DNA of 64,000 nucleotides from positions 1,793,501 to 1,857,500 of the forward strand of contig NZ_CP119075.1 in assembly GCF_029023725.1 (NCBI RefSeq), read 5' to 3'. The notes beneath the pieces are model-generated. The model was not told where the DNA came from. It did no database searches and saw only the letters and a list, made by a program, of their open reading frames with translations. This document shows, piece by piece, positions 25,933 through 33,664 of this stretch. Both the position numbers and the translations under genes were made by a program. Position 1 is the stretch's first letter; the number at the start of each line of letters is the position of its first letter. Source of the DNA: Synoicihabitans lomoniglobus. Lineage in GTDB: Bacteria > Verrucomicrobiota > Verrucomicrobiia > Opitutales > Opitutaceae.

Positions 25933-26395
25933 TTGACCAGATGTAGGGCCAGTCTTTGCGGTGTTTCACGAGTTTAGCGCGAACGGGATTTTGTCGGATG
26001 TAGCGGGCCTTCTCCTGCAGGTTTTCGGCGTCGCGAATACGGTGATCGAAGAAGTCGCGTTGCCACGTGACCCCGGTGTGTCGGGCGACGAACCGCTTGA
26101 ATCCGGCAACCTCGGATTTCATGGTGGTCGTCGACGAAAATGCAATCAGCGCGTGGAGGTGGTCCGGCATCAGGAGCATCAAACGGCAGTGCCACCGGTG
26201 ATGCTCATGGCGGTGCGTGACGGCTTCGAAAATCGCGTTCGCAGTTGAGTCGATCGCCAGTTGATTGAGTTTCCGCGGTATCGTGCAGATCGTGATAAAA
26301 TAAGTGGCTCCGGAACCGATCCATGCCGGTGGCGTATGTCCCAGTATTTTCCGCCGAGGAGGAAGATCGACGGCTTCGCTTTCGGGGTCGGACAT
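25928..26395 (-). CDS. REP-associated tyrosine transposase (RAYT)
   Basis: This is a 155-residue single-domain Y1 transposase of the IS200-like RAYT family. Visible are GATYFITICT (first strand, about residues 29-38), the HUH-type metal motif MPDHLHAL (His79, His81), DFFDHRIR, and the catalytic-Tyr region ARYIRQNPVRA (Tyr132). The gene lies exactly between two REP elements: its stop is in the left one and its ATG is 8 bases from the right one. RAYTs are thought to mobilise their cognate REPs. The sequence appears intact. This is the probable source of the GGTAGGGC element family in the window. Confidence 0.93.
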   Translation of the reverse strand: MSDPESEAVDLPPRRKILGHTPPAWIGSGATYFITICTIPRKLNQLAIDSTANAIFEAVTHRHEHHRWHCRLMLLMPDHLHALIAFSSTTTMKSEVAGFKRFVARHTGVTWQRDFFDHRIRDAENLQEKARYIRQNPVRAKLVKHRKDWPYIWSR

Positions 26396-26403
26396 TCGTT
26401 AGA

Positions 26404-26492
26404 GGTAGGGCGCGCTCGCCGAGCGCGCCAGCGTGGAATTGGTGTGTAACCATGATATCCGCGTTCGGCGGTTTCGGCGAAACCGCCCTACC
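26404..26492. repeat. REP/BIME element right of RAYT gene
   Basis: This 89-bp element starts GGTAGGGCGCGCTCGCCGAG and ends GTTTCGGCGAAACCGCCCTACC, in the same orientation as the copy at 25831. Its centre contains CAGCGTGGAATTGGTG as in the other two RAYT-locus copies. Confidence 0.9.
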
Positions 26493-26499
26493 TTCGGAA

Positions 26500-26572
26500 C
26501 CGTAAAAATTTGGTGATGAGCGATAAATCCGTTGGCGGGCTGGGGATCGGACATCGGATCGAGGTAGGGCGT
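26500..26572 (-). other. Possible remnant of a second RAYT 5' end
   Basis: Just left of the third REP element, the minus strand reads ATGTCCGATCCC (from 26554), very like the RAYT start ATGTCCGACCCC, at a similar distance from a REP boundary. The following codons (Gln-Pro-Ala-Asn-Gly) no longer match. This may be a leftover of a duplicated RAYT-REP unit. The similarity is short, so it is tentative. Confidence 0.35.
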
Positions 26573-26663
26573 GCTCGCCGAGCGCGCCAGCGTGGAATTG
26601 GTGGGTTGTCTATCCGATGACCATGATAACTGCGTTCGGCGGTTTCGGCGAAACCGCCCTACC
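26573..26663. repeat. REP/BIME element at the 3' end of ecfT
   Basis: This 91-bp element in the same orientation as the two others at the RAYT locus starts GGTAGGGCGTGCTCGCCGAG and ends AAACCGCCCTACC. The TAA stop of the EcfT gene (minus strand, 26665-26667) begins one base beyond its edge. Confidence 0.9.
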
Positions 26664-26664
26664 T

Positions 26665-27507
26665 TTAGCCGTGGAATTGGGCGAGGCCGGTGGCGGTGAG
26701 CCAGATTGCTCCGATGAGGCCGAGGGCGGCTGCAGTGATTGCGGCCCAGTCCTTTGCACCCAACTCGGCGGTGTGCAGATAGGTGCGGTCGGCGCTGCCG
26801 GAAAAGCCTTTGGCTTGGAGCACGACTTCGGTTTGTTGCGCTTTGTGCAGGGCACTGAGGATAACGGGAACCGCGACCTTGGCGTAGATGCGCACCCGGC
26901 GCGGGGCGGACAGTTCTTCGGGGGCAAACCCGCGAAGGCGCTGCGTTTGCATGACCGCTTGGATCTCATCGAAAATGAGCGGGAAAAACCGCAACGTTGA
27001 TGTCACTACAAACGCGAGTTTGTAGGGCACACGCAATCGCACCAGACTCACGACCAGGTGGTTGGGGTCCGTCGTGAAAACACAGAGCGGCACGAGGAGC
27101 AGGAAGGTGATACTTTTGCCCACCGCGTTAATACCGAAGAGCACGCCTTCGCGCGATAGCACCGCCCCGCCGCCGATCCACCAATCGGCAGGCAACGTAA
27201 GCCAGGGCGTAAGGTCGCGGCTTCCCAGGAGCCGCTGCACGTGCTGCACATTGAAGAAACCGTGGGTGATCAGCAGGATGATGAAAAATGGCGTCATCAC
27301 CTTGGCGATCAATCGCAGATAGGTGCCGGGAATTCCCACGAGTCCGCAGGTCGCGGCCACGGCAGTGGCGAGGCCGAAGTTGAGCCACGGGTTGCTCCAC
27401 ATGGCGGCGGTGATCGTCGCGGCGATAAATACCGCCAGTTTGGCGCGGAAATCGAGATTCGAAAATGCGGTGCGACGCGTGACCGCTTGAAATGCCGGCG
27501 CACTCAT
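26665..27507 (-). CDS. ecfT: ECF transporter transmembrane component EcfT
   Basis: This 280-residue inner-membrane protein has about five hydrophobic segments. Two coupling-helix motifs of the family's Ala/Lys-Arg/Gly-Gly type are visible: QRLRGF (about residue 190) and QAKGFSG (about residue 232). It joins the ATPases to the substrate-binding S component. It is the last gene of a five-gene operon, and its ATG overlaps the stop of the fused ATPase gene (ATGA). Confidence 0.92.
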   Translation of the reverse strand: MSAPAFQAVTRRTAFSNLDFRAKLAVFIAATITAAMWSNPWLNFGLATAVAATCGLVGIPGTYLRLIAKVMTPFFIILLITHGFFNVQHVQRLLGSRDLTPWLTLPADWWIGGGAVLSREGVLFGINAVGKSITFLLLVPLCVFTTDPNHLVVSLVRLRVPYKLAFVVTSTLRFFPLIFDEIQAVMQTQRLRGFAPEELSAPRRVRIYAKVAVPVILSALHKAQQTEVVLQAKGFSGSADRTYLHTAELGAKDWAAITAAALGLIGAIWLTATGLAQFHG

Positions 27508-29231
27508 GGGCGGGAACGCGGGGGCGCAAAACTCAACGCGAGCTCGGCTGGGGTGAGTGCTCGATTGTCCGGGTGCGAAGCACGCGCGAGCGCGACGGCT
27601 TGGGTGGGGGCGACGGACGTGGACGCCAACACGTCGATGGCGTGAAAGGCGTCACGAATCGGGGCATCGAGCAGGAGTTGACCGTGACCCATCACCAGCA
27701 CGCGGTGCGCGTAGTCGGGCATTAAATACAAGTGATGCGTCACGATCACGATGGTATGGCCAAGGGCATGGAGTTCCTGCGTGAGGTCGAGGATGGCACG
27801 GGCTCCGGCGGCATCCTGCCCCGTGGTGGGTTCGTCGAAGACGAGCACCTCGGGCTTGAGTGCCAGCACCGCCGCGATAACGACACGAGCGCGGTCTCCT
27901 TTGGAGAGCGAAAACGGATGGGCGTGACGCAGGTGAACGAGTTGCATGGCCTCCAGCGCTTCGTCGAGCCGGGCCTGGCGGGCGGCGGGGTCGAGGTTGG
28001 TCGCTTGCAGGGAGAACCCGACCTCGGCTTCGACGGTGGCGTTGAAGAGCTGGCGGTCGGGGTTCTGCGGCACATAGCCGATGCGTTGAGCGAGCGCGGA
28101 GACCTTGAAGTCGCGCAGTGGCACGCCGTCGATCAATGCCTCCCCGGAGGTGGGCTGCAGCAGATTGAGAAAGTGTTTCAGCAGGGTGCTTTTGCCGGCG
28201 CCGTTTTGTCCGATGATCAGGCAATACTCACCGCGCGGGATCTGCACATCGATGCCGCGCAGGGCCGTCGTGCCATCCGCGTAGGTGTGAGTGACGTTGC
28301 GCAATTCCAGGATCGGCACGCCGCGGTCCGGCGGGGCTGCAGGCGGTAACGTGAATGCATGGGCCGGCGGCAGCGTTTGGATCGCTGCCAATCCGGCCGC
28401 ATGGGTCACCGGTAAGGTGGCATTGGCGGGATACTCGCCACCACGTTGCAGGTGCAAAAAGGTGGCGGTGACTTCGGGCAACCGCAGATGGAGACGAGAA
28501 AACAAAGCCGTGTGGGCAAAAATTTTCGACGCCGGTCCATCGGCGACAATCCGGCCGGCGTCGAGCACGATGGCGCGGTCGACATAGGTGGCCATCTCCT
28601 CGCTGGCGTGACTGGCGATGACAAAGGTCGTGCCGTGCGTGGCGTTGAGTTCGCGCACCAACCGGAAGACCTCGGTCGTGCTGGCGGGATCGAGTTGCGA
28701 GGTCGGCTCGTCGAGCACGATCAACGGCGGGCGCAAGGCGAGGGCCGCGGCCAACGCCAGGCGTTGTTGCTGGCCGCCGGAGAGGTCGTGCGGATGTTTA
28801 TGCGCGCAGTCGGTGAGGTACACGGCGGCAAGGGCGCGGGCGACGCGCTCATGGATTTCCGCGACGGGAAGGCCGGCGTTTTCGAGCGCAAAGGCCACTT
28901 CGTGTTCCACCGATGCGGTGACGAGCTGCGATTCGGGATCCTGCAACACGAGACCCACCGCCTGGGACAGGGAGTGAATCGGGTGATCGAGCGTGTCGTG
29001 GGCGGCGACCGTCAGATGGCCGAAAAACCGACCGCGATAAAACTGCGGCACGATGCCGGTGAGCGCCAGACAGAGCGTCGTTTTGCCCGCGCCGGAGGGA
29101 CCGAGCAATCCGATGATTTCGCCGGGCGCGATATCGAGCGTGATATCGCGCAGCACAGGTTCGGTCGAACGCGGATAGGCGTAGGACACCTGCCGGAACG
29201 ACACGAGGGGCGCGGTGCAGACCGTAGTCAT
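27504..29231 (-). CDS. ECF transporter ATPase, EcfA1-EcfA2 fusion
   Basis: This 575-residue protein holds two complete ABC ATPase domains in one chain, equal to EcfA and EcfA' fused. Domain 1 has GPSGAGKTT (about residue 43), LSGGQQQR and VLDEPTSQLD. Domain 2 has GQNGAGKST (about residue 343), the altered signature LSKGDRAR and VFDEPTTGQD. Fused EcfAA' proteins are known in some bacteria (YkoD-type). It sits between the S component gene (4-bp gap) and ecfT (4-bp overlap). YkoD-type systems often import hydroxymethylpyrimidine, which agrees with the THI5-like proteins nearby, but this is not proof. Confidence 0.93.
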   Translation of the reverse strand: MTTVCTAPLVSFRQVSYAYPRSTEPVLRDITLDIAPGEIIGLLGPSGAGKTTLCLALTGIVPQFYRGRFFGHLTVAAHDTLDHPIHSLSQAVGLVLQDPESQLVTASVEHEVAFALENAGLPVAEIHERVARALAAVYLTDCAHKHPHDLSGGQQQRLALAAALALRPPLIVLDEPTSQLDPASTTEVFRLVRELNATHGTTFVIASHASEEMATYVDRAIVLDAGRIVADGPASKIFAHTALFSRLHLRLPEVTATFLHLQRGGEYPANATLPVTHAAGLAAIQTLPPAHAFTLPPAAPPDRGVPILELRNVTHTYADGTTALRGIDVQIPRGEYCLIIGQNGAGKSTLLKHFLNLLQPTSGEALIDGVPLRDFKVSALAQRIGYVPQNPDRQLFNATVEAEVGFSLQATNLDPAARQARLDEALEAMQLVHLRHAHPFSLSKGDRARVVIAAVLALKPEVLVFDEPTTGQDAAGARAILDLTQELHALGHTIVIVTHHLYLMPDYAHRVLVMGHGQLLLDAPIRDAFHAIDVLASTSVAPTQAVALARASHPDNRALTPAELALSFAPPRSRP

Positions 29232-29235
29232 GCTG

Positions 29236-30042
29236 CTAGAAGTTTGCCTCCGGCGGTTTGACCAAGGCCATGGCCCGGAGTCCCGCGATCACCCCGGTGC
29301 CGATGACGGCTCCGATGACGCTGCGGGCGACGTTCTCGATCGGCACCATCACGAAGAAGATGTAGAAAATCTCCTCCGGCCAGGTGAGCAACGCGTAGGA
29401 CAACCACGACATGTAAAACATCATCAGGCTGGCGGAGATCCAGGTGCCGAAAAAGAGGCCAAGCGCGACCCGCTTCAAATCGGGACTGCACAGGGCCCGC
29501 CCGATCCAACGATGGGTCGGCGCAATGAACAATACCGTGGCGGAAAGGTGAGTGAGGTAGCTCAGAAAAAACACCGCTGCACTCACGCCGTTCAGGACCA
29601 CGGCCTGGCGATAAAACAAAACCCAACCGATCAAAGTCAGGGCACTGAGACCGGCCCACAACGGTCGCCGTCCCGTCGGGTGCAGCGCGGCCGCGTAAAG
29701 GGCCGCAAGTCCCGCGCCACTCACGGCCAGCCATGGTATCCCGGCGGTGTGCGGCGCGAGAAATACTCCGACCAGCGCGCCAATGCCACTCGCGACAAAT
29801 CCCGCCCACGGACCGAGCAACCAGCCGTTGAGCGAGTAAACGCCTTGCGCCATGGGGAAGCTGCTGCCACCGGACAGCACGATGGAGAACGGGATGAACG
29901 ACAGCACGGCGATGACGGTTGCAAGCACGATGACGTAAGCCACCGGCGCGCCGCCGATTGAGGCCGAATCGTGAAACGTAATTTCGCGTTCCTCGCCGGT
30001 CAGTTCGGCGAACGGATCGTGCTCCGTGGTTGGTGTGGCCAT
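29236..30042 (-). CDS. ECF transporter S component (substrate-specific membrane protein)
   Basis: This 268-residue membrane protein has a cytoplasmic N-terminal tail of about 30 residues and roughly seven hydrophobic segments, including SFPMAQGVYSLNGWLLGPWAGFVASGIGALVGVF, a typical S-component-like Gly-rich pattern. It precedes the fused ATPase and EcfT genes in the same operon, the place expected for the S component. The ligand cannot be derived from the sequence. The upstream amidohydrolase genes suggest that it imports a product of exported hydrolases. Confidence 0.83.
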   Translation of the reverse strand: MATPTTEHDPFAELTGEEREITFHDSASIGGAPVAYVIVLATVIAVLSFIPFSIVLSGGSSFPMAQGVYSLNGWLLGPWAGFVASGIGALVGVFLAPHTAGIPWLAVSGAGLAALYAAALHPTGRRPLWAGLSALTLIGWVLFYRQAVVLNGVSAAVFFLSYLTHLSATVLFIAPTHRWIGRALCSPDLKRVALGLFFGTWISASLMMFYMSWLSYALLTWPEEIFYIFFVMVPIENVARSVIGAVIGTGVIAGLRAMALVKPPEANF

Positions 30043-30049
30043 GGCGGGC

Positions 30050-30940
30050 TCAGTCCAGCTTGAGCAGTTTTAATAAGTTGCCGCCCATGATCGCGTCGAA
30101 CTCATCGGCGGTGAGGCCGGCGTCGCGAATTTCTTGAATCATGCGGGCAAAGTCGGCGTCCTTGGAATCGCGCGGGTGCAACATAATCGGGTAGTCGGTG
30201 CCAAAGAGAATGCGGTCGGGACCAATCATCGACGTGACGTGCCGAAAGATTTCCTTGTCGTAGAGCAGCGGCGAAGCGGCGGTGTCGTAGTAGACGTTTT
30301 TAAGGTGTTTCTTAACCCGCGGGTTGTTCTCGAAAAACGGAATGCCGCCGCCCCAGTGAGCGAGAATGAACGTCGCTTCCGGGTAATCCATGGCGAGCTG
30401 CAGGTAGTCGCCCAGCGGCGTGGGAATCGTGCTGGCCTCGCCGATGATGAGCGGATCGGTGACGTGCAGGTTGAACGGCACGTCGGCCGCGACGGCGACC
30501 TCGACGAGTTTGGCGAAGTCATCGTCCTGAAAGGAAAACCCCTGCGCCTGCGGCAACAGCTCGCCGAGACCGCAGAGACCGGCGTCGAGGCAGCGATTGA
30601 CATTGTCGAGACCGCGTTGGCCGGAGCTGGGTTTAACCGTCGCGAAAGCATGGATACGATCGGGGTGTTCGCGGTGCCAGTCCATGAACCATTGGTTCTG
30701 GATCTCACAGGTTTCCTGATGCTCCCAATACCAGCCGAGCATGACGACTTTTTCGACCCCGGCGCGGTCCATGTCGCGCAGCAGCGTGTCGGTATCGGCC
30801 CAGGCTTGAATGGTGGGTTTGCCGACGGGAGCGACGCAGTGGGTGAACCACGGCTCGTTATGGGCTTCGCCCCAGGCGCGGGGGTTGTGGAAGACCTCGG
30901 GAGGGTAGGCGTGGATGTGGCAGTCGAGGATGCGAGTCAT
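30050..30940 (-). CDS. Amidohydrolase 2 family metal-dependent hydrolase
   Basis: This 296-residue cytoplasmic TIM-barrel enzyme has no signal peptide. Metal-site motifs of the amidohydro_2 (ACMSD-like) family are present: DCHIHAYPP (HxH), FNLHVTD (His about 151), ILAHWGGGIPFFE (His about 184) and LFGTDYPI (Asp about 246). Such enzymes hydrolyse or decarboxylate small ring compounds. Its ATG overlaps the stop of the upstream exported amidohydrolase (ATGA), and the S component follows after 7 bp. This suggests that it acts on the imported product. Confidence 0.87.
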   Translation of the reverse strand: MTRILDCHIHAYPPEVFHNPRAWGEAHNEPWFTHCVAPVGKPTIQAWADTDTLLRDMDRAGVEKVVMLGWYWEHQETCEIQNQWFMDWHREHPDRIHAFATVKPSSGQRGLDNVNRCLDAGLCGLGELLPQAQGFSFQDDDFAKLVEVAVAADVPFNLHVTDPLIIGEASTIPTPLGDYLQLAMDYPEATFILAHWGGGIPFFENNPRVKKHLKNVYYDTAASPLLYDKEIFRHVTSMIGPDRILFGTDYPIMLHPRDSKDADFARMIQEIRDAGLTADEFDAIMGGNLLKLLKLD

Positions 30941-33015
30941 GGGCGAACGAGAGTTTTGAGCCAGGGCGTGAGTTTGGCAATCTCGGGGTAGGTCACGGCA
31001 CCTTTTTCCGCCAGCAGACGAAAGTCACCGAGCGCGAACGCCGCGCCTTTGCGACCGGGAGCGATTTCTTCATCGGAGAGTTCCACGTAGATGCGCTGGG
31101 CGGCGGCGACGTCTCCGGTGAAGAGTAGTCCGTGGGCGAGATTGATCTGATGAATGAGTGAAGCGGGTTCGCGCGCCATGCCTTGAGCGGCTTCGGCCAC
31201 GGCTCGGGCGGGTTCGCCGGAGTAGAGGTAGAGTTCGGCAGTGTAAGCGTGGTAGCCGTGAAACTGGGGATCGATGGCGAGTGCGCGGGCGTAGTCGGCC
31301 GCGCAGGCGGCGAAGTCTCCCTCGATGTAGCGGTAGGCAAGATCGCCCCGGTAGATCAGCGCCCGAGCCGACGTGGGATCGGCGGCGACGGCGGCTTTGA
31401 AATCGGCGGCGGCCGCCGCGTAGTCGCGTTGGCCGAAGTGCGTGAGGCCGCGGTCGATGTAGGGATCGGCGTAGCCGGGCGCGGCGGCGATGGCGGCGGT
31501 ATAGTGGGTAATGGCGGCGGCGGGATCGCCTTCACGTTGGGCGTTGGCGGCGGCGAGCGCAAAGTCGTCCGCGATGGCAAACGCCCGCAGGCGGTCGGTG
31601 CGGGTATCGATTTCGCGGCGCAGGCGGGCTTCGTCGTGACCCGGGAAAGTCAGGCCATCGGCGACAAGTTTTCCGCCGACGTAGACTTGTTCGAGGTTTC
31701 GCAGACTGGTGGCGAGCACGTAGGTGGCAAGGGGATCGTAGACCGGTCCGGTGTCGGGGTGGCGGGGATTGACGATGAGAAAATCGGCAAACTTACCCGG
31801 TTCGAGACTGCCGACATCGTCGTCGATTTCGAGCACCTCGGCGCTGCCAAGCGTGTGGAGACGGAGCATGTCGTGGACGGACAGCACGGTGGCGTCCTCG
31901 TGCAAGCCGCGCATCGTATAAAGTCCGATGCGCAGGTTTTGCCACGGATCGGAAACGTCGGTGCAGGATTGATCGTCGAGGCCGACGGCGACGGGAATAC
32001 CGCGACGGCGATATTCCACCACATCGGCGATGCCGTCGGCGAGCCGCCCATTCGACGTGGGTTGCCAGGACATCTTGGCACCGCTGGCCGCGACGGTGTC
32101 GAGGATGTGGTCGTTGACCTGAATGAAGTGGCCAAAAATGAGCTGGGGGCCGAGGGCTCCGGCTTCGACATACCACTCGAATTTCTGCTGCTGTTCGGGG
32201 ACGCGCTCAGGACTTTCGAGGAAGTGGGATTGGTTGAGCAAGCCGTAGTCGCGCATGAAGGTGGCCTCCATGAACGCGGTGGATTTGTGCGGCTCAAACT
32301 GGACGCGCCCACTGATGGCCATTTTGAGGAGCAGATCGTTTTCGGCGGCCTTCGTATGGCCGTAGTCCAACAAGGTTTCGAAGTGCGCGCGCGTTTCCGA
32401 CAAGGTGTCGAACTCGAAGATGAAGATACTATCAATGGAGCGCAGGCCGGCATCGATGCGCGCCTCGATTTGGTTCTGCTCAAACGGACCGGGTTTGAGC
32501 CGCGGCGGGGGCACGACTTCGCCGAGCCCGATAGCGGGTGGACCGACGCCGCCATTGTAGGAAAAGTCGTAGGCGGTGGTGATACCATTGCGCAGAAAAT
32601 CGAGCGAGCCATGCAGCGTGAACCAATAGATGTCCTCGGCCGTGGAATGGCGCAGGTAGCGGTCCCAGGCGCGAAACCAGCCGTAGAGGGTGACGTCGTG
32701 CCCCAGCCCGCGGAGCGGACTCATGAAGATGTGGCTGTGAGCGGAGATGAAACCCGGCGCGACCAGCTTTTCGGTCGCGTCGATCGTGGTGGTGGCCGCG
32801 ACGTCGTCGGGCGGTGCGCCCGGCGCGAGGGCGATGATGCGACCGTCGGAACCGACGGTGAACCACCCCACGAATGGATCCGGTTGATCGTCGGCCATGG
32901 TGATGAGCGTGGCGTTGCTCACCAGTAACGTGGCGTCGGCGGAAAATGCCATCGCCGCGAGGCAGGCCAGTGGGAGGGCGCGGAGCAGGGAGCGTCTAAT
33001 CAACCTCGAAACCAT
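30937..33015 (-). CDS. Exported amidohydrolase (ATZ/TRZ-like) fused to C-terminal TPR domain
   Basis: This 692-residue protein has a signal peptide (RLIRRSLLRALPLACLAAMAFSADA, residues about 4-28). The catalytic part is an AtzA/TrzN/guanine-deaminase-type amidohydrolase: AHSHIF (HxH), HFLES (His and Glu), FGHFI (His) and VGLDDQSC (Asp). It ends near VYVGGKLVADG (about residue 440). After a linker of about 50 residues, at least three TPR repeats follow (about residues 480-680; for example YIDRGLTHFGQRDYAAAAADFKAAVAADP). The fusion is unusual: the two paralogues at 33660 and 35228 lack it. It leads the ECF operon and acts in the periplasm. Confidence 0.9.
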   Translation of the reverse strand: MVSRLIRRSLLRALPLACLAAMAFSADATLLVSNATLITMADDQPDPFVGWFTVGSDGRIIALAPGAPPDDVAATTTIDATEKLVAPGFISAHSHIFMSPLRGLGHDVTLYGWFRAWDRYLRHSTAEDIYWFTLHGSLDFLRNGITTAYDFSYNGGVGPPAIGLGEVVPPPRLKPGPFEQNQIEARIDAGLRSIDSIFIFEFDTLSETRAHFETLLDYGHTKAAENDLLLKMAISGRVQFEPHKSTAFMEATFMRDYGLLNQSHFLESPERVPEQQQKFEWYVEAGALGPQLIFGHFIQVNDHILDTVAASGAKMSWQPTSNGRLADGIADVVEYRRRGIPVAVGLDDQSCTDVSDPWQNLRIGLYTMRGLHEDATVLSVHDMLRLHTLGSAEVLEIDDDVGSLEPGKFADFLIVNPRHPDTGPVYDPLATYVLATSLRNLEQVYVGGKLVADGLTFPGHDEARLRREIDTRTDRLRAFAIADDFALAAANAQREGDPAAAITHYTAAIAAAPGYADPYIDRGLTHFGQRDYAAAAADFKAAVAADPTSARALIYRGDLAYRYIEGDFAACAADYARALAIDPQFHGYHAYTAELYLYSGEPARAVAEAAQGMAREPASLIHQINLAHGLLFTGDVAAAQRIYVELSDEEIAPGRKGAAFALGDFRLLAEKGAVTYPEIAKLTPWLKTLVRP

Positions 33016-33134
33016 GTGGGGCTACTAGCTTAGCGCGTGCGCAGTCGCATGGCTTTGACTGGCATATTTGGTGAAATTATGACCGGGGAATTTGGGCGAG
33101 CCCGATCAGGCACATGCTGTGCTCGATCAACGAC

Positions 33135-33572
33135 ATGATTTTTCAAAACCTGAGGAAGCGTGTATCGATCGGATTGGCGCTGGGAGTGTTGGCCGCGCTG
33201 CCGCTCATGGCGGTCGACAGCGCGGAGTTGGGGTTGGAGCCCGTTTACGAGACGCTGAATCCGGAGCGCACGCGGTTGCTGTCTGAGGCAGAAATCGCGG
33301 CGGCGCTCACGGAGTTACCGGGATGGCAAGTGGCGGACAACGTATTGTTCAAGGTTTTCGCGACGCCGAATTTTCGCGAAGCTGTCGCGTTAATTGTGCG
33401 AATTTCGTATCCGCTGGAGAAGCTCGATCATCACCCGGAAATTCGGAATGTTTACGGCAAGGTTTACCTGGGTTTCACCACACACGACCAAGGTAATTTG
33501 CTGACGGCGTTGGATGTGGAAGCAGCCAAAGCGGCCGAGGCGGCGATCGCCGGGGCCTATCGGGGGCCGTAG
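33135..33572 (+). CDS. Exported pterin-4a-carbinolamine dehydratase-like protein
   Basis: This 145-residue protein has an N-terminal signal-like segment (FQNLRKRVSIGLALGVLAALPLMA) and a PCD domain. The domain has LPGW, the signature LDHHPEIRNVYGKVYLGFTTHD (His-His-Pro and Thr-His-Asp) and the end GNLLTALD. PCDs normally dehydrate 4a-hydroxytetrahydrobiopterin in the cytoplasm and have about 100 residues without a signal, so an exported form is notable. The ATG at 33135 is preferred to 33114 because it gives a basic n-region. A REP element lies 24 bases downstream. Its role may be pterin handling in the periplasm. Confidence 0.87.
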   Translation: MIFQNLRKRVSIGLALGVLAALPLMAVDSAELGLEPVYETLNPERTRLLSEAEIAAALTELPGWQVADNVLFKVFATPNFREAVALIVRISYPLEKLDHHPEIRNVYGKVYLGFTTHDQGNLLTALDVEAAKAAEAAIAGAYRGP

Positions 33573-33596
33573 GAAAATCGAACGGCGTGGCTCGTT

Positions 33597-33664
33597 GGTA
33601 AGGCGTGTCGGCGCGAGCGCACCTGTAGTGGTTGGAACGGCGGTCTCGGCGAGACCGCCCTACC
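33597..33664. repeat. REP/BIME element between PCD-like and amidohydrolase genes
   Basis: This 68-bp element starts GGTAAGGCGTGTCGGCGCGAG and ends CGGCGAGACCGCCCTACC, equal in length to the units of the 16.6-kb array but more diverged. Its right boundary holds the TAG stop (33660-33662) of the minus-strand amidohydrolase gene. Confidence 0.85.

Noticed and set aside
31183..32928. Open frame (581 codons) antisense to the TPR-fused amidohydrolase
   Set aside because: Very Gly/Val-rich shadow with no domains; the minus-strand frame has a signal peptide, metal motifs and TPRs.
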